From: Myxococcus dinghuensis
GTDB taxonomy: Bacteria; Myxococcota; Myxococcia; Myxococcales; Myxococcaceae
DNA length: 64,000 nt
Direction of reading: 5' to 3'
NCBI RefSeq assembly: GCF_024198235.1
Contig: NZ_JAKCFB010000020.1
Location: 111,668-175,667, forward strand
This document shows, in pieces, positions 16,443-26,539 of this stretch (position 1 is the stretch's first letter; every line of letters begins with the position of its first letter). The translations under genes and the position numbers were made by a program. The notes under the pieces were generated by a model. It saw only the letters and a program-made list of their open reading frames with translations, was not told the origin of the DNA and did not search any database.

Positions 16443-18587
16443 TCACGCGTCGAGCGTGCCGGACGCGAGCGAGCGCTTCGCCGTGCCCGACATGCTCTCC
16501 GCGAGCGTCTGCACCGAGCGCGTCACCTTCTGCGTCTCCTCGACGACGCGCAGCGTCTGCTGCATCTGCCCGGACAGGTCCTGGATGGCCACGGCGATCT
16601 GGGACGTGCCCGCGTCCTGCTGGGCCACCGCCGCGGAGATCTGCCGCACGCTGCTGCTCGTCTCGCTGATGATGCCGGTGAGCTTCTGCAACTGCGAACC
16701 CGACACGCGCACCGCGTCCAGGCTCACCCGCACGCGCTGCTCGCCCTGCTCGCTCACCTTCGCGGCCTCGCGCATGCTGGCGCTCACCCCGTCGAGCACC
16801 TCGCGGATGCGCTGGGTCGCCAGGATGGACTGGTCCGCCAGGCTGCGCACCTCGCGGGACACCACGCCGAACCCGCGGCCATGCTCCCCCGAGCGCGCCG
16901 CCTCGATGGCCGCGTTGACGGCGAGCATGTTGGACTGGTCCGCCAGCGCCTTCACCGTGTCCACGATGCCGGAGACCTCCCGCGTGCGCGCATCCAGCGC
17001 GAGGATGCGCCGGGCCATCTCGGACACCTCGGAACGGATGGCCTCCAGGTTGGTCAGCGTGCGGGAGATGGCGGCGCCACCGTCGCGGCCCGCCTCCTCC
17101 GCCACCACCACGGAGTTCGACAGGACGCGCGCCTTGTCCGCCGTCACCATGGACCCCTGGCGAATCTCCTGCACCGTCTGCTCCAGCTCCTTGAGCGCCG
17201 TGGCCTGACGGCTGATGCCGGCCGTCTGCTCCTCGCTCGACGTGCGCAACTGCTGCACCACCGTGGCCAGCTCCCCCGCGCCGCTGCCCATGCCCTGGGC
17301 CAGCTCCCGCACGTCGTTGCGCCGCGCCTCCAACTGCCGCATGTGCTGCGCCAGCGACCGCACCACCAGCGAGGAGCGCCGCGCGACGATGCCCACCAGC
17401 GACAGGGTGAACGCGAGGAAACCCCAGTGGACGTAGGAGTCCACCGAGTCCATCAACCCCAGCAGGGGCAGCATGCCCAGCAGCAGCACGCCCGTGAGGA
17501 TGCCCAGGCCCACCACGAAGATGCGCGCGTCGGGGTTGCCTCGCCAGGCCGCGACGGCCGCCACCACGACGCAGAGGAACAGGCTGGGCAGCGACAGGCC
17601 CGAGAAGGGCTGGAGCAGCCGCAACGCCAGGCTCACGTCCACCAGCGCGAGCGCCGCCAGCAGCGACGTGGGCACGGAGAAGGCCACCGCGAAGCGATGG
17701 AACCAGACCTTGCGCCCCTCCAGGATGCTGTCGGAGATGAACCAGGCGAGCCCGGGTAGCAGGCCGTAGGCGCCCACGAGCAGGAGCTGGGTGCCCAGCG
17801 CGTCGGCGGACCAGAGCGCGGAGCACAACCCGCTGGCCCCCACCAACAGCAGGCCCGAGCTCGCGGAGAACATCGCCAGCGCCACCAGCATCCGCCGCTG
17901 GCGCTCCTGCAGGAACATGGCCGCCACCGCCACCAGCGCGATGGCCCCCAGCAACACGCCCATGACGAACGGCGCCAGGCCCTCGCGCGTCGCCTCCGTG
18001 AGCAGCGCGTGCCGCGCCCCGACCCGCGCGTCGCGCGTCACGCCAATCGTCGACCCGGTGCTCTGGATGCGCAGCAACACCCGCTTGCCCGCCGTGCCCG
18101 GAGGCAGCGGCACCAGGTGCCACCCCATGCTGTCGACGACCTCGCTCCCGCCCGGTCGCACCTTCCCGCTCGAGTGGATGCGCCGCCCGTCGAGGTAGAC
18201 CTCGTACGCGTTGGCCACCGCGCCCAGGAAGAGCGCGGGCTCCAGCCACGCTCCCTCCGGCATCGGCAGGCTCAGCCACAGGAGCGTGTCGTCGCCCCGC
18301 CCCGGCGGCTCGTGCAGCGCGTCCGTGGGGGCCCAACCCGCGCCCTCGCCCGACTCACGCGCCCAGGCGGGGACGCCATCCGCGCCCACGGGTGAGTCTC
18401 CCCAACGGTAGCGCCAGCCGTCGCCGACCTCGACGCTCCCCACCTGCGCGCGCGCCAGCGGACTCCATGCGAGCAGCAAGACCAGGAGCCACTGACTCGC
18501 CCTGCCCCACCACCCGGTCCGGCCGCGCCTTGAAACATCCGAGACGAGACCAGCCGACGCCACACGACACCGAACGCGGGAGAGACC
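16443..18587 (-). CDS. 7TM-DISM sensory receptor fused to a methyl-accepting chemotaxis signalling domain
   Basis: 714 residues from ATG 18587; the frame extends to 18680. Signal peptide ending SPLARA-Q at about 48. About 55-195 is a jelly-roll extracellular domain (LWLSLPMPEG, VYLDGRRIHSSG, GWHLVPLP) like 7TMR-DISMED2. About 205-400 holds seven hydrophobic helices (7TMR-DISM). About 425-700 is the MCP cytoplasmic hairpin, with the tip sequence NMLAVNAAIEAARSGEHGRGFGVV that contacts CheA/CheW. DISM sensors usually carry kinase or cyclase outputs; an MCP output is less usual. No che genes are nearby, so it is an orphan receptor feeding a remote Che pathway. Confidence 0.87.
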   Translation of the reverse strand, partial: GLSRVRCRVASAGLVSDVSRRGRTGWWGRASQWLLVLLLAWSPLARAQVGSVEVGDGWRYRWGDSPVGADGVPAWARESGEGAGWAPTDALHEPPGRGDDTLLWLSLPMPEGAWLEPALFLGAVANAYEVYLDGRRIHSSGKVRPGGSEVVDSMGWHLVPLPPGTAGKRVLLRIQSTGSTIGVTRDARVGARHALLTEATREGLAPFVMGVLLGAIALVAVAAMFLQERQRRMLVALAMFSASSGLLLVGASGLCSALWSADALGTQLLLVGAYGLLPGLAWFISDSILEGRKVWFHRFAVAFSVPTSLLAALALVDVSLALRLLQPFSGLSLPSLFLCVVVAAVAAWRGNPDARIFVVGLGILTGVLLLGMLPLLGLMDSVDSYVHWGFLAFTLSLVGIVARRSSLVVRSLAQHMRQLEARRNDVRELAQGMGSGAGELATVVQQLRTSSEEQTAGISRQATALKELEQTVQEIRQGSMVTADKARVLSNSVVVAEEAGRDGGAAISRTLTNLEAIRSEVSEMARRILALDARTREVSGIVDTVKALADQSNMLAVNAAIEAARSGEHGRGFGVVSREVRSLADQSILATQRIREVLDGVSASMREAAKVSEQGEQRVRVSLDAVRVSGSQLQKLTGIISETSSSVRQISAAVAQQDAGTSQIAVAIQDLSGQMQQTLRVVEETQKVTRSVQTLAESMSGTAKRSLASGTLDA

Positions 18588-19054
18588 CATTGATGTGTCG
18601 GATGCTCGGGCCAACCCGGACACGAATGCAAATGGGGTCGGCTCACCCCGCGGCTCGCGCGAGATGAGACATCGACTCATGAGACCAGGCGACGGAGCGA
18701 GCCGACATGACGACCTGCGTCGATGACTTCAGTCACGGTGATGTTTCAGCAGGGATGTCTCAAGAAGATGTATCGCCGTAGCTCGCCGGAGCCTCCTGGC
18801 GCGCTCCCCCTCCGCGCGCCTCCATGAGGTCCGACATGTGGGATTTCGAGCGCCAGCCTCCTCCATGGACCTCGCTCTCCACGCAGCCGGAGAGCCCTTC
18901 GCGGCAGGTCCCCCCGGGTTGCCTTGCCCTCCCAGACTGTTTCCGGGTGAGGGGTAATTGTCCCCTACTCAAGGATTTCCGGTGAATCCGTTTTAGAACT
19001 CGAGGGCGTGAGACGATTCCCTGGGGCAGGCGTGGGAACACCGTGGAGGGAACC
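18588..19054. other. Divergent intergenic region, no convincing gene
   Basis: 467 bases separate the receptor start from the ECF sigma gene. ATGAG/CTCAT arms at 18662-18666 and 18674-18678 form a small inverted repeat about 80 bases upstream of the receptor. A less GC-rich stretch at about 18950-18995 (with a short AGGGG/CCCCT repeat) is a plausible promoter area for the sigma gene. Reading frames here show no codon bias, signal or domain. Confidence 0.5.
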
Positions 19055-19609
19055 ATGGGCATGACGGAGCTGGCGGTCCTGCTGGAGGGCGTGCGAGGGG
19101 GGGACCTCTGCGCGAGGGACGCGCTGATGGTGGCGGCCTACCAGGAGCTGCGGACCCTCGCGCGGGCGGCGGCGCTCGATGACACCCACAGCCCCCTACA
19201 ACCCACGAAGTTGGTGGACGTGGCCTGGGGGCGCCTGTTCGGCGAGGGCGCGCGCCAGGAGCACCGGCGGCACTACCTCGGCGCGGCGGCCCAGGCCATG
19301 CGTCAGGTGTTGCTGGACCGGGTGCGGCTGCGCGGCGCGCTCCAGCGGGACTGGACGCGGGAGCGGGTGAGCATCCACGACACGGAGCTGGACTCGCTGT
19401 CTCATGTCGACATCGAGGTGTTGAAGCTGGAGGAGGTGCTCACGGAGCTGGAATCCTTCCAGCCCCGGCTCGCGCGCCTGCTGGAGCTTCGCTACTTCGC
19501 GGGACAGGGCCTGGCGGAGACAGCGGCGGCGCTGGGTGTGTCCATCGCCACCGTGCGGCGGGACTGGGCCTATGTGCGCGGCTGGTTGGTGGAGCGGCTG
19601 AGCCACTGA
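19055..19609 (+). CDS. ECF-subfamily RNA polymerase sigma factor (TIGR02999 type)
   Basis: 184 residues from ATG 19055, which has GGAGGG six bases upstream; GTG 19043 is in frame but lies inside the ribosome site. Region 2 is atypical (PLQPTKLVDVAWGRLFG, HYLGAAAQAMRQVLLDRVR), as in the TIGR02999 family found in myxobacteria and planctomycetes. Region 4 has a clear helix-turn-helix (LAETAAALGVSIATVRRDW). Members of this group often control protein-kinase or secreted-protein operons. No anti-sigma factor is adjacent, so the control signal is unknown. Confidence 0.85.
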   Translation: MGMTELAVLLEGVRGGDLCARDALMVAAYQELRTLARAAALDDTHSPLQPTKLVDVAWGRLFGEGARQEHRRHYLGAAAQAMRQVLLDRVRLRGALQRDWTRERVSIHDTELDSLSHVDIEVLKLEEVLTELESFQPRLARLLELRYFAGQGLAETAAALGVSIATVRRDWAYVRGWLVERLSH

Positions 19610-19628
19610 AGTCCGCCCGGAGGGGCCG

Positions 19629-19895
19629 TCAGCGCGGCTGCGTGGGAGACCCGCGCCGCAGCGAGAGCGACGCGAGCCCCGCCAGGAGCAGGATGGGCGC
19701 CAGCAGCACCGCGCCGAACCAGCTCAGCGCGTAGGTGATGCCGAAGAGCATCGCGGCCATGCCCCCCTCCAACGTCCCGGACAGGACGCCCACGTACTGG
19801 CGACCGCCGAGGAGATGGAGCACGCCGAACACGGCGACGAGCAGCAGCGCGCGCGACACCATGGGTGAGCGCAACACGGGGACGAGCTTCTTCAT
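19629..19895 (-). CDS. Small two-helix membrane protein
   Basis: 88 residues with hydrophobic helices at about 13-30 and 45-75. ATG 19895 overlaps the stop of the larger upstream gene (ATGA), so the two are translated together. No recognised family. It may anchor or assist the upstream-encoded protein. Confidence 0.6.
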   Translation of the reverse strand: MKKLVPVLRSPMVSRALLLVAVFGVLHLLGGRQYVGVLSGTLEGGMAAMLFGITYALSWFGAVLLAPILLLAGLASLSLRRGSPTQPR

Positions 19896-21037
19896 GGATG
19901 GACCTCCGGCCGGCGCGGCGACGCGGCGAGTGTCCAGAGCGGACCCTGGACCAGGGAGTACAGGAGCACGGCGTCCGCGAGCACGTTGCCCGCGGCGAAG
20001 CGCAGCCCCGTGGCGTCGTGCGTGGGGAAGGCGGCGAAGCGCAGGCTCGTGACGAGCCCCTCCAGCAGCGCCTCGTCCCCGAACGCGGCCGCGCCCACCA
20101 GCGCCAGCCCGCTCGAGCCCGCGTTGGCGTTCACCAGGGGGATGGTGGGCCCGGAGTCGATGTCCACGCGCGCCGCCACGGAGCGGGGCCACTCCCCCGC
20201 CCAGGCGAAGCCCCACAGCTCCCCCACCAGCTCCGCGCGGGCGCGCTGGTACTGCTCACGGGCGAAGTCCGCGTCGACGAGCTGGAGCATGTGCGCGGCG
20301 AGCCACAGCGTGGAGCCCTCCGGGCCATCCCGCGTCCGGCCGCGCCAGGTGAAGCTGGAGACGAGCAGCCCCGTGTCGGCGTCCACCAGGTGCTCGCGGG
20401 CCGACGCCACCCAGCGGCGGCGCAGCGCCGAGTGGTCCCGCCCGTCCACCGCGTCGGAGAGCGCGAGCGCCGCGAGCGACACCGTGTTGCAGAACGTCCA
20501 GCCCTCGTCCGGGTAGCTCTCCGCCAGCAGCAGCGGCGCGCGCTCGAGCTGGCCCACCACGCGGTCCACGCGCTCGCGCAACACGGGCGCCCACGCCTCG
20601 CGAGGCGCCACCCGCTGACGCGCGGCGAGCATCAGCGCCAGCTCGCCGTCGACGAACAGGCTCCGCCCCGCGGGGTCGAGGAAGGCGCCGTCGTGGACGT
20701 AGGGCAGGAGGAAGACGTCGTCGCGCCCCTGCTCGTCGAGCAGCGTCCGGGTGATGAGGGCATCGACGACCGCCAGGTGCTCGGCCTTCCGCTCGGGTTC
20801 GCGCAGGGCCAGGTTGGCGAAGGCGAGCGCGGAGAAGGTGCGGGACATCAGGTCCCACTCCGGATTCAGCCGGCGCATCCCGGCGGACTCGGGGCTGTCG
20901 TCACGCAGCGCCAGCGCGCGCTGGCGGGCGGCGAGCGCGGGTGCCAGCGCGCGCGGGTCCGACGGGCGGAACCAGAACTGGAGCGTCGGGACCCACACCG
21001 CCGCGGCCACCAGGACGAGGAGGACATTGCGTCGCAT
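19892..21037 (-). CDS. Membrane-anchored or secreted protein with a predicted alpha/alpha-barrel
   Basis: 381 residues. A hydrophobic N-terminus (5-22) gives a signal peptide or single anchor. The rest is helix-rich with repeated helical pairs and aromatic-lined motifs such as PEWDLMSRTFSALAFANLAL, YPDEGWTFCNT and VNANAGSSGLALVGAAAFG. These recall (alpha/alpha)6-barrel proteins such as the linalool dehydratase-isomerase fold; that similarity is my reading and not certain. ATG 21037 chosen for the signal; the frame runs on into a spacer. It overlaps the small membrane gene by 4 bases. Confidence 0.55.
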   Translation of the reverse strand: MRRNVLLVLVAAAVWVPTLQFWFRPSDPRALAPALAARQRALALRDDSPESAGMRRLNPEWDLMSRTFSALAFANLALREPERKAEHLAVVDALITRTLLDEQGRDDVFLLPYVHDGAFLDPAGRSLFVDGELALMLAARQRVAPREAWAPVLRERVDRVVGQLERAPLLLAESYPDEGWTFCNTVSLAALALSDAVDGRDHSALRRRWVASAREHLVDADTGLLVSSFTWRGRTRDGPEGSTLWLAAHMLQLVDADFAREQYQRARAELVGELWGFAWAGEWPRSVAARVDIDSGPTIPLVNANAGSSGLALVGAAAFGDEALLEGLVTSLRFAAFPTHDATGLRFAAGNVLADAVLLYSLVQGPLWTLAASPRRPEVHP

Positions 21038-21127
21038 GCCCTGACTATCGACCGGTGAACGGGCGCCCGGGACCCGGGGCGGGTGAGTGGTCGTGGAGCC
21101 TCCGCGAGCGGTCGAACACACGCCTCA

Positions 21128-21148
21128 TCCGGGAGGAGTCCTCCCGGA
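21128..21148. promoter_or_regulatory. 21-bp perfect palindrome
   Basis: TCCGGGAGGA (21128-21137), a central G, and TCCTCCCGGA (21139-21148). It lies 91 bases upstream of the alpha/alpha-barrel protein start. With a 1-base centre it reads as a dimer operator rather than a hairpin with a proper loop; a terminator role is less likely because no gene ends here. Confidence 0.4.
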
Positions 21149-21318
21149 CATCGGCCTGAGGCGGCCGAGCAGACAATCCCTCGCTGCATCCGTTCTCCCG
21201 GGGACGAACCCGGCGGGAGCGATGCCTCCCCCCATGGCATGGACGAAGGTCCCAACCCAATTTCAGCCCCAGGACGTCCTCGTCGGGACGTCTGCCTCTC
21301 GAGGAGGGGACGCCTGTC

Positions 21319-21588
21319 ATGTGTGGAACACCCACGTCGCCCAGGACCGGGAACCCGAGCGAGCGAAGGATCGAGGAAGCAAGACCCCGCCATGATGCCA
21401 CGCCCAGGAGCCGGAGCGCGGCGTCCCGTCCCTGTGGGGGACAGGCGGCGAGCGGCCCGCGACAGCGGGGGCCCTCCCGCGCGGAACGACGCGCCAGTTC
21501 GCACTGCGGAACACCGTCGCGAGCCCCCTGGACGTGCGCCCAGGAGGAGGACGACCTGGACCTCGAGGATGCAATCGCCTCCTGGTAG
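21319..21588 (+). CDS. Possible small protein (weak)
   Basis: 89 residues, starting MCGTP, with a strong GAGGAGGGG ribosome site nine bases upstream and an acidic end (EEDDLDLEDAIASW). Six Cys and many Arg/Ser/Pro residues lie between. Third-position GC is lower than in neighbouring genes, and no domain is recognised. It could be a real small gene or peptide precursor, or chance; the only positive evidence is the ribosome site and the codon pattern of the last 15 codons. Confidence 0.25.
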   Translation: MCGTPTSPRTGNPSERRIEEARPRHDATPRSRSAASRPCGGQAASGPRQRGPSRAERRASSHCGTPSRAPWTCAQEEDDLDLEDAIASW

Positions 21589-21610
21589 CCGGGCCTGCTA
21601 ACACGGGCGC

Positions 21611-23419
<1,809 letters not shown>

Positions 23420-23429
23420 ACAGCCCCAC

Positions 23430-23453
23430 CGGGCGCCGCGGCGGCAGCGCCCG
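23430..23453 (+). terminator. Hairpin after the acyl-CoA dehydrogenase gene
   Basis: CGGGCGC (23430-23436) and GCGCCCG (23447-23453) with a 10-base loop, 11 bases after the stop. No T-run. Confidence 0.4.
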
Positions 23454-23543
23454 CTCGCCTGCCCTCCACGGAAGGCGAGGCCTCGGCCCCCTTGTCGGTA
23501 TGTTTCCGCTGCACAAATCGTTGGTGGTCGTAAGATGTGAGGC

Positions 23544-24353
23544 GTGACGGTTTCCTTCCACCTGTGTCAGCCCGGTGGGGGCGCCTCGTGTGGCGCCTGC
23601 TGCGGCCTCTACAACTTCCAGGACCACTCGCGTGAGGCGCTGACGGAGCAGCTCGCCACGCAGACGGCGCGGCTGCGGCGCACGCCATTGGACGCGGAGT
23701 CCTGGGGCGAGGCGGCGCGGGAGCTGCTCGAGCAGCGCCACGCCTCGCCCATGTTCCCCGCGGTGCGCGTGTGCCCGCTGCTCGGCTTCATCGACTTCCA
23801 GGGCAGGCAGGTGGGTTGCCTGGGGCACCCGAAGGTGACGGGCGGCGTGGACCTGCGCGACTGCGGCGTCTACCGGTCGTCGGTGTGCGAGACGTTCACC
23901 TGCCCCTCGTTCGGCTGGCTCACGGATGGCCAGGCCCGGCTGGTCCAGGCGGCGTGCGCGGACTGGTATCTGTATGGACTGGTCATCACGGACGTGGAGT
24001 TCGTGCGCGCGTGTCTGCGGCTCCTGGAGTGGGAGCTGGGCGGTCCGGCGCGGCCGGAGGAGATGATGGCCCGGCCGGAGGTGCTCGCGACGGTGCGGCG
24101 GCTGTTCGCGCTGAAGGAGACGGCGCCCCGGCGGGACAAGCGCGCGGTGGTGTTCGGCCGCTTCAGCCGCGACGTCGAGGGTGAGCCCGTGCCGCGCATG
24201 CTGGACTACGTGAAGCTGGGCGTGCGTGCGGCCCCCGAGGACGACGTCGTGTTGTGCCTCGGCTACACGCCGACGGACCCGACCGAGCTGATGGCCTCGC
24301 GGGAGCTGGTGCGCTCCCACGTGCGGGCCGTGTCACGCGCGCTCGCGGCCTGA
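23544..24353 (+). CDS. Cysteine-rich protein, possible metal-binding (YkgJ-like)
   Basis: 269 residues from a GTG start with a weak TGAGG upstream. About 10 cysteines, most in the first 140 residues: CGACCGLYNF (about 16-25), CPLLGF (about 77), GCLGHP (about 92), DCGVY (about 105), CETFTCP (about 114-120). The N-terminal CxxCC and later Cys pairs recall Fe/Zn-chelating YkgJ-type proteins, but spacing and length differ, so I give no function. The C-terminal half is helical. No signal peptide; likely cytoplasmic. Confidence 0.65.
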   Translation: MTVSFHLCQPGGGASCGACCGLYNFQDHSREALTEQLATQTARLRRTPLDAESWGEAARELLEQRHASPMFPAVRVCPLLGFIDFQGRQVGCLGHPKVTGGVDLRDCGVYRSSVCETFTCPSFGWLTDGQARLVQAACADWYLYGLVITDVEFVRACLRLLEWELGGPARPEEMMARPEVLATVRRLFALKETAPRRDKRAVVFGRFSRDVEGEPVPRMLDYVKLGVRAAPEDDVVLCLGYTPTDPTELMASRELVRSHVRAVSRALAA

Positions 24354-24447
24354 GCCCACGACGCCCGTCCGCGCTCCGCGCCGCCCGCGCTGGAGAAGCG
24401 CGGCGACCCGGCAGGTCCCCTTCCGTTCCTCGCGAGCGCATGCGTCT

Positions 24448-24465
24448 TGCACAGGCCCCTGTGCA
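24448..24465. promoter_or_regulatory. Near-perfect palindrome upstream of a lipoprotein gene
   Basis: TGCACAGG (24448-24455), CC, CCTGTGCA (24458-24465): 8-base arms, 2-base centre, 32 bases before the lipoprotein start. Good form for a dimeric repressor site overlapping the promoter. Confidence 0.4.
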
Positions 24466-24497
24466 CGCAGCACCAATTGGGAACGCGAGGTGAGCAG

Positions 24498-25235
24498 ATG
24501 GGAAGGCGATGGGCGTGGGTGGGAATGCTGGGCCTCTGCGCGTGGCTGTCCGGGTGCAAGGAGCGTGAAGCACGCGACACGACGGTCGGTGGTGGACGGT
24601 CCGCCGCCAGCCTCCAGGTGGCGGGAGTCGTCGCGAGCAGTGGCGACACGGGCGTCACCACGCCCGGGGGTCCTCCCAGGGGCGCGAGCGGCGAGGTGAA
24701 GTCCCAGGGCGTCGCCGCGCCTTCGAGCGACCCCGCGGGGAGCGCACGGGTGACGCAGGCGCCGGCCGGTGGCGCGAACACCGGGAGCATGGCGGGCACG
24801 GGCGGCGCGTCGACGTCGGGCACGCCGGCCATGCCCACGCCTCCGGGCGCTCCGGCGCAGCCGGCGGGTGGACTCGGGCGGGTGATGATCGGGACGGCGG
24901 CGGTGCAGGCCCGGGACGACGAGGCGTGGTTCGAGGGCGCGGCCAAGGCGGCCCAGGCCGCCCGTCCCGAGGTCTCGACGAGTCGCGCCTTGGAGAACGT
25001 CGTCATCGCGTCCAGCGCCGTGAGCGGGCGGGTGACGCGCGTGGGGCGGGACACCATCACCGTGCGGGACAGCGAGGGCAGCGACTACGTGCTCGCGCTG
25101 GATGACCGCAGCCAGGGCCTGCGACAGGGACGGCGCGTGTCGTTGCGCGGACTCCAGGAGGGAACCCCGGTGCGCGCGGGCTTCGTGCTGATGGGCGGGC
25201 GCAGCGTCGCCCGGGAGGTGCGCATCCGCCGTTGA
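24498..25235 (+). CDS. Hypothetical lipoprotein with low-complexity linker
   Basis: 245 residues. ATG 24498 gives a signal peptide with lipobox LSGC (C19). A Gly/Ala/Pro/Thr-rich linker of about 100 residues is followed by a small C-terminal beta domain (about 170-245). That domain has SGRVTRVGRDTITVRDSEG and YVLALDDRSQ, resembling the short OB/SH3-like beta units of periplasmic 'DUF5666'-type domains; this is a resemblance only. An upstream palindrome may regulate it. Confidence 0.65.
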   Translation: MGRRWAWVGMLGLCAWLSGCKEREARDTTVGGGRSAASLQVAGVVASSGDTGVTTPGGPPRGASGEVKSQGVAAPSSDPAGSARVTQAPAGGANTGSMAGTGGASTSGTPAMPTPPGAPAQPAGGLGRVMIGTAAVQARDDEAWFEGAAKAAQAARPEVSTSRALENVVIASSAVSGRVTRVGRDTITVRDSEGSDYVLALDDRSQGLRQGRRVSLRGLQEGTPVRAGFVLMGGRSVAREVRIRR

Positions 25236-25311
25236 AGGAGGCGCCCGTCCGCCCGCTCCATGCCCGGCGCCGCTGTGGCATAACGAACCTCCCCTGATGG
25301 GAGGCGAGCGG

Positions 25312-26523
25312 ATGGACGACGGAGGCCCGGGGCGGAGTCTCGCGCGGCGGCGAGGAGGCTGGCGCGCGGCCTGGGCCTTCGCGGCGCTGCTGGCGGGCTG
25401 TGCGCCACGGAGCGCGCCCGAGCCCGTCGTACCGCCACCGCCCAGGCTCACCGTCGCGCAGGTGGCGCGGCTCATCCCCTCGCACGTGAAGGAGCGCGAG
25501 GGCTGGGCGCAGGACGTGTTGGATGCCTTGGAGGCGGAGGAGGTCACCCCCACGCCCGTGGCGGTGTGCTCCGTGCTGGCCATCATCGAACAGGAGTCCG
25601 GCTTCCACGCGGACCCGGCGGTGCCGAACCTGCCGCGCATGGTGCGCACGCGCCTGGAGGAGCACGCGAACACGCTGGGCCCCCTGGGGCGCAAGGCGCT
25701 CGCGTCCGTGCTCTCCGGAAAGGCGCCGGGCCACAAGCGGACCTTCGATGCGCGGCTGAACGCGCTGCGCACCGAGCGGGACCTGGACCGGCTCTTCCGC
25801 GACATGCTCGCGTACTACGAGCAGGAGTACCCGGCGACGTTCGCGGCGATGAACCTGGCCAGCTCCCTGTTCTCCTCACGGAGGCTGGAGGACCTGAACC
25901 CCGTCACCACGGCGGGCTCGATGCAGGTGAGCGTCCGCTACGCGATGGAGAAGGTGGGCGAGGACGCGGACCCGGTGAAGGTGCGCGAGGCGCTGTACAC
26001 GCGCGAAGGGGGCGTGCGCTTCGGCACGTCGCGGCTGATGGGCTTCGAGGCGGCCTATGCCCAGCCGCTCTTCCGCTTCGCGGACTACAACGCCGGCGTC
26101 TATGCCTCGCGCAACGCGGCGCTCCAGGCCCAGGTGAGTCAGCTCACGCGCCTCCCGCTCGTGCTGGACGGAGACCTCCAGCTCTACGACAAGCGCGGTG
26201 AGCCGCGCGCCGAGGACAGCAAGTCCCTCGAGGCCCTGCTCTCCTTCCGTCAGCGCCACGCGCCGGAGCTGAGCGAGCGGCAGGTGCGCCGGGACGTCGC
26301 CAAGGAGAAGGAGGAGTCCTTCGAGGCCACCGACACGTTCCGCGCCGTCAAGCGCGTCTACGCGAACGAGACGGGCGAGTCCCCCGCCTATGCCCAGCTC
26401 CCGCAGGTGACGTTGGAGAGCCCGAAGTTGAAGGGCGAGCGCACCACCGCGTGGTTCGCGCGCTCGGTGGACGCGCGGTTCCAGAAGTGCCAGGCCCGCC
26501 ACCGCGCCGCGCAGGCGAAGTAG
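25312..26523 (+). CDS. DUF1615-family lipoprotein, lytic-transglycosylase-like
   Basis: 403 residues from ATG 25312, eight bases after GGGAGG; ATG 25297 is also in frame. Lipobox LLAGC (about residue 30). The segment IIEQESGFHADPAVPNLP is the DUF1615 hallmark and resembles the catalytic ES of soluble lytic transglycosylases. Later GSMQVSVRYAME and FADYNAG correspond to the GLMQ and AYNAG positions of the SLT fold. By analogy it may cleave peptidoglycan in the periplasm; activity is inferred from fold similarity. Convergent with the next lipoprotein gene. Confidence 0.75.
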   Translation: MDDGGPGRSLARRRGGWRAAWAFAALLAGCAPRSAPEPVVPPPPRLTVAQVARLIPSHVKEREGWAQDVLDALEAEEVTPTPVAVCSVLAIIEQESGFHADPAVPNLPRMVRTRLEEHANTLGPLGRKALASVLSGKAPGHKRTFDARLNALRTERDLDRLFRDMLAYYEQEYPATFAAMNLASSLFSSRRLEDLNPVTTAGSMQVSVRYAMEKVGEDADPVKVREALYTREGGVRFGTSRLMGFEAAYAQPLFRFADYNAGVYASRNAALQAQVSQLTRLPLVLDGDLQLYDKRGEPRAEDSKSLEALLSFRQRHAPELSERQVRRDVAKEKEESFEATDTFRAVKRVYANETGESPAYAQLPQVTLESPKLKGERTTAWFARSVDARFQKCQARHRAAQAK

Positions 26524-26539
26524 CGGGCCCGGGCTCACG

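Larger units (their letters stand above)
21038..21610. other. 573-base spacer between divergent genes
   Basis: It holds a 21-bp perfect palindrome (21128-21148) and a weak candidate small gene (21319-21588). Other frames in the region lack codon bias. The rest shows nothing I can name. Confidence 0.5.

Noticed and set aside
18751..18763. 13-base match between this site and 47671-47683 (AGGGATGTCTCAA), considered as a shared operator
   Set aside because: A 13-base match is expected by chance many times in 64 kb; the palindromic context is present only at the second site.
18760..19062. Minus-strand frame of 100 codons in the receptor/sigma spacer
   Set aside because: No ribosome site, no codon bias, and it overlaps the probable sigma promoter.
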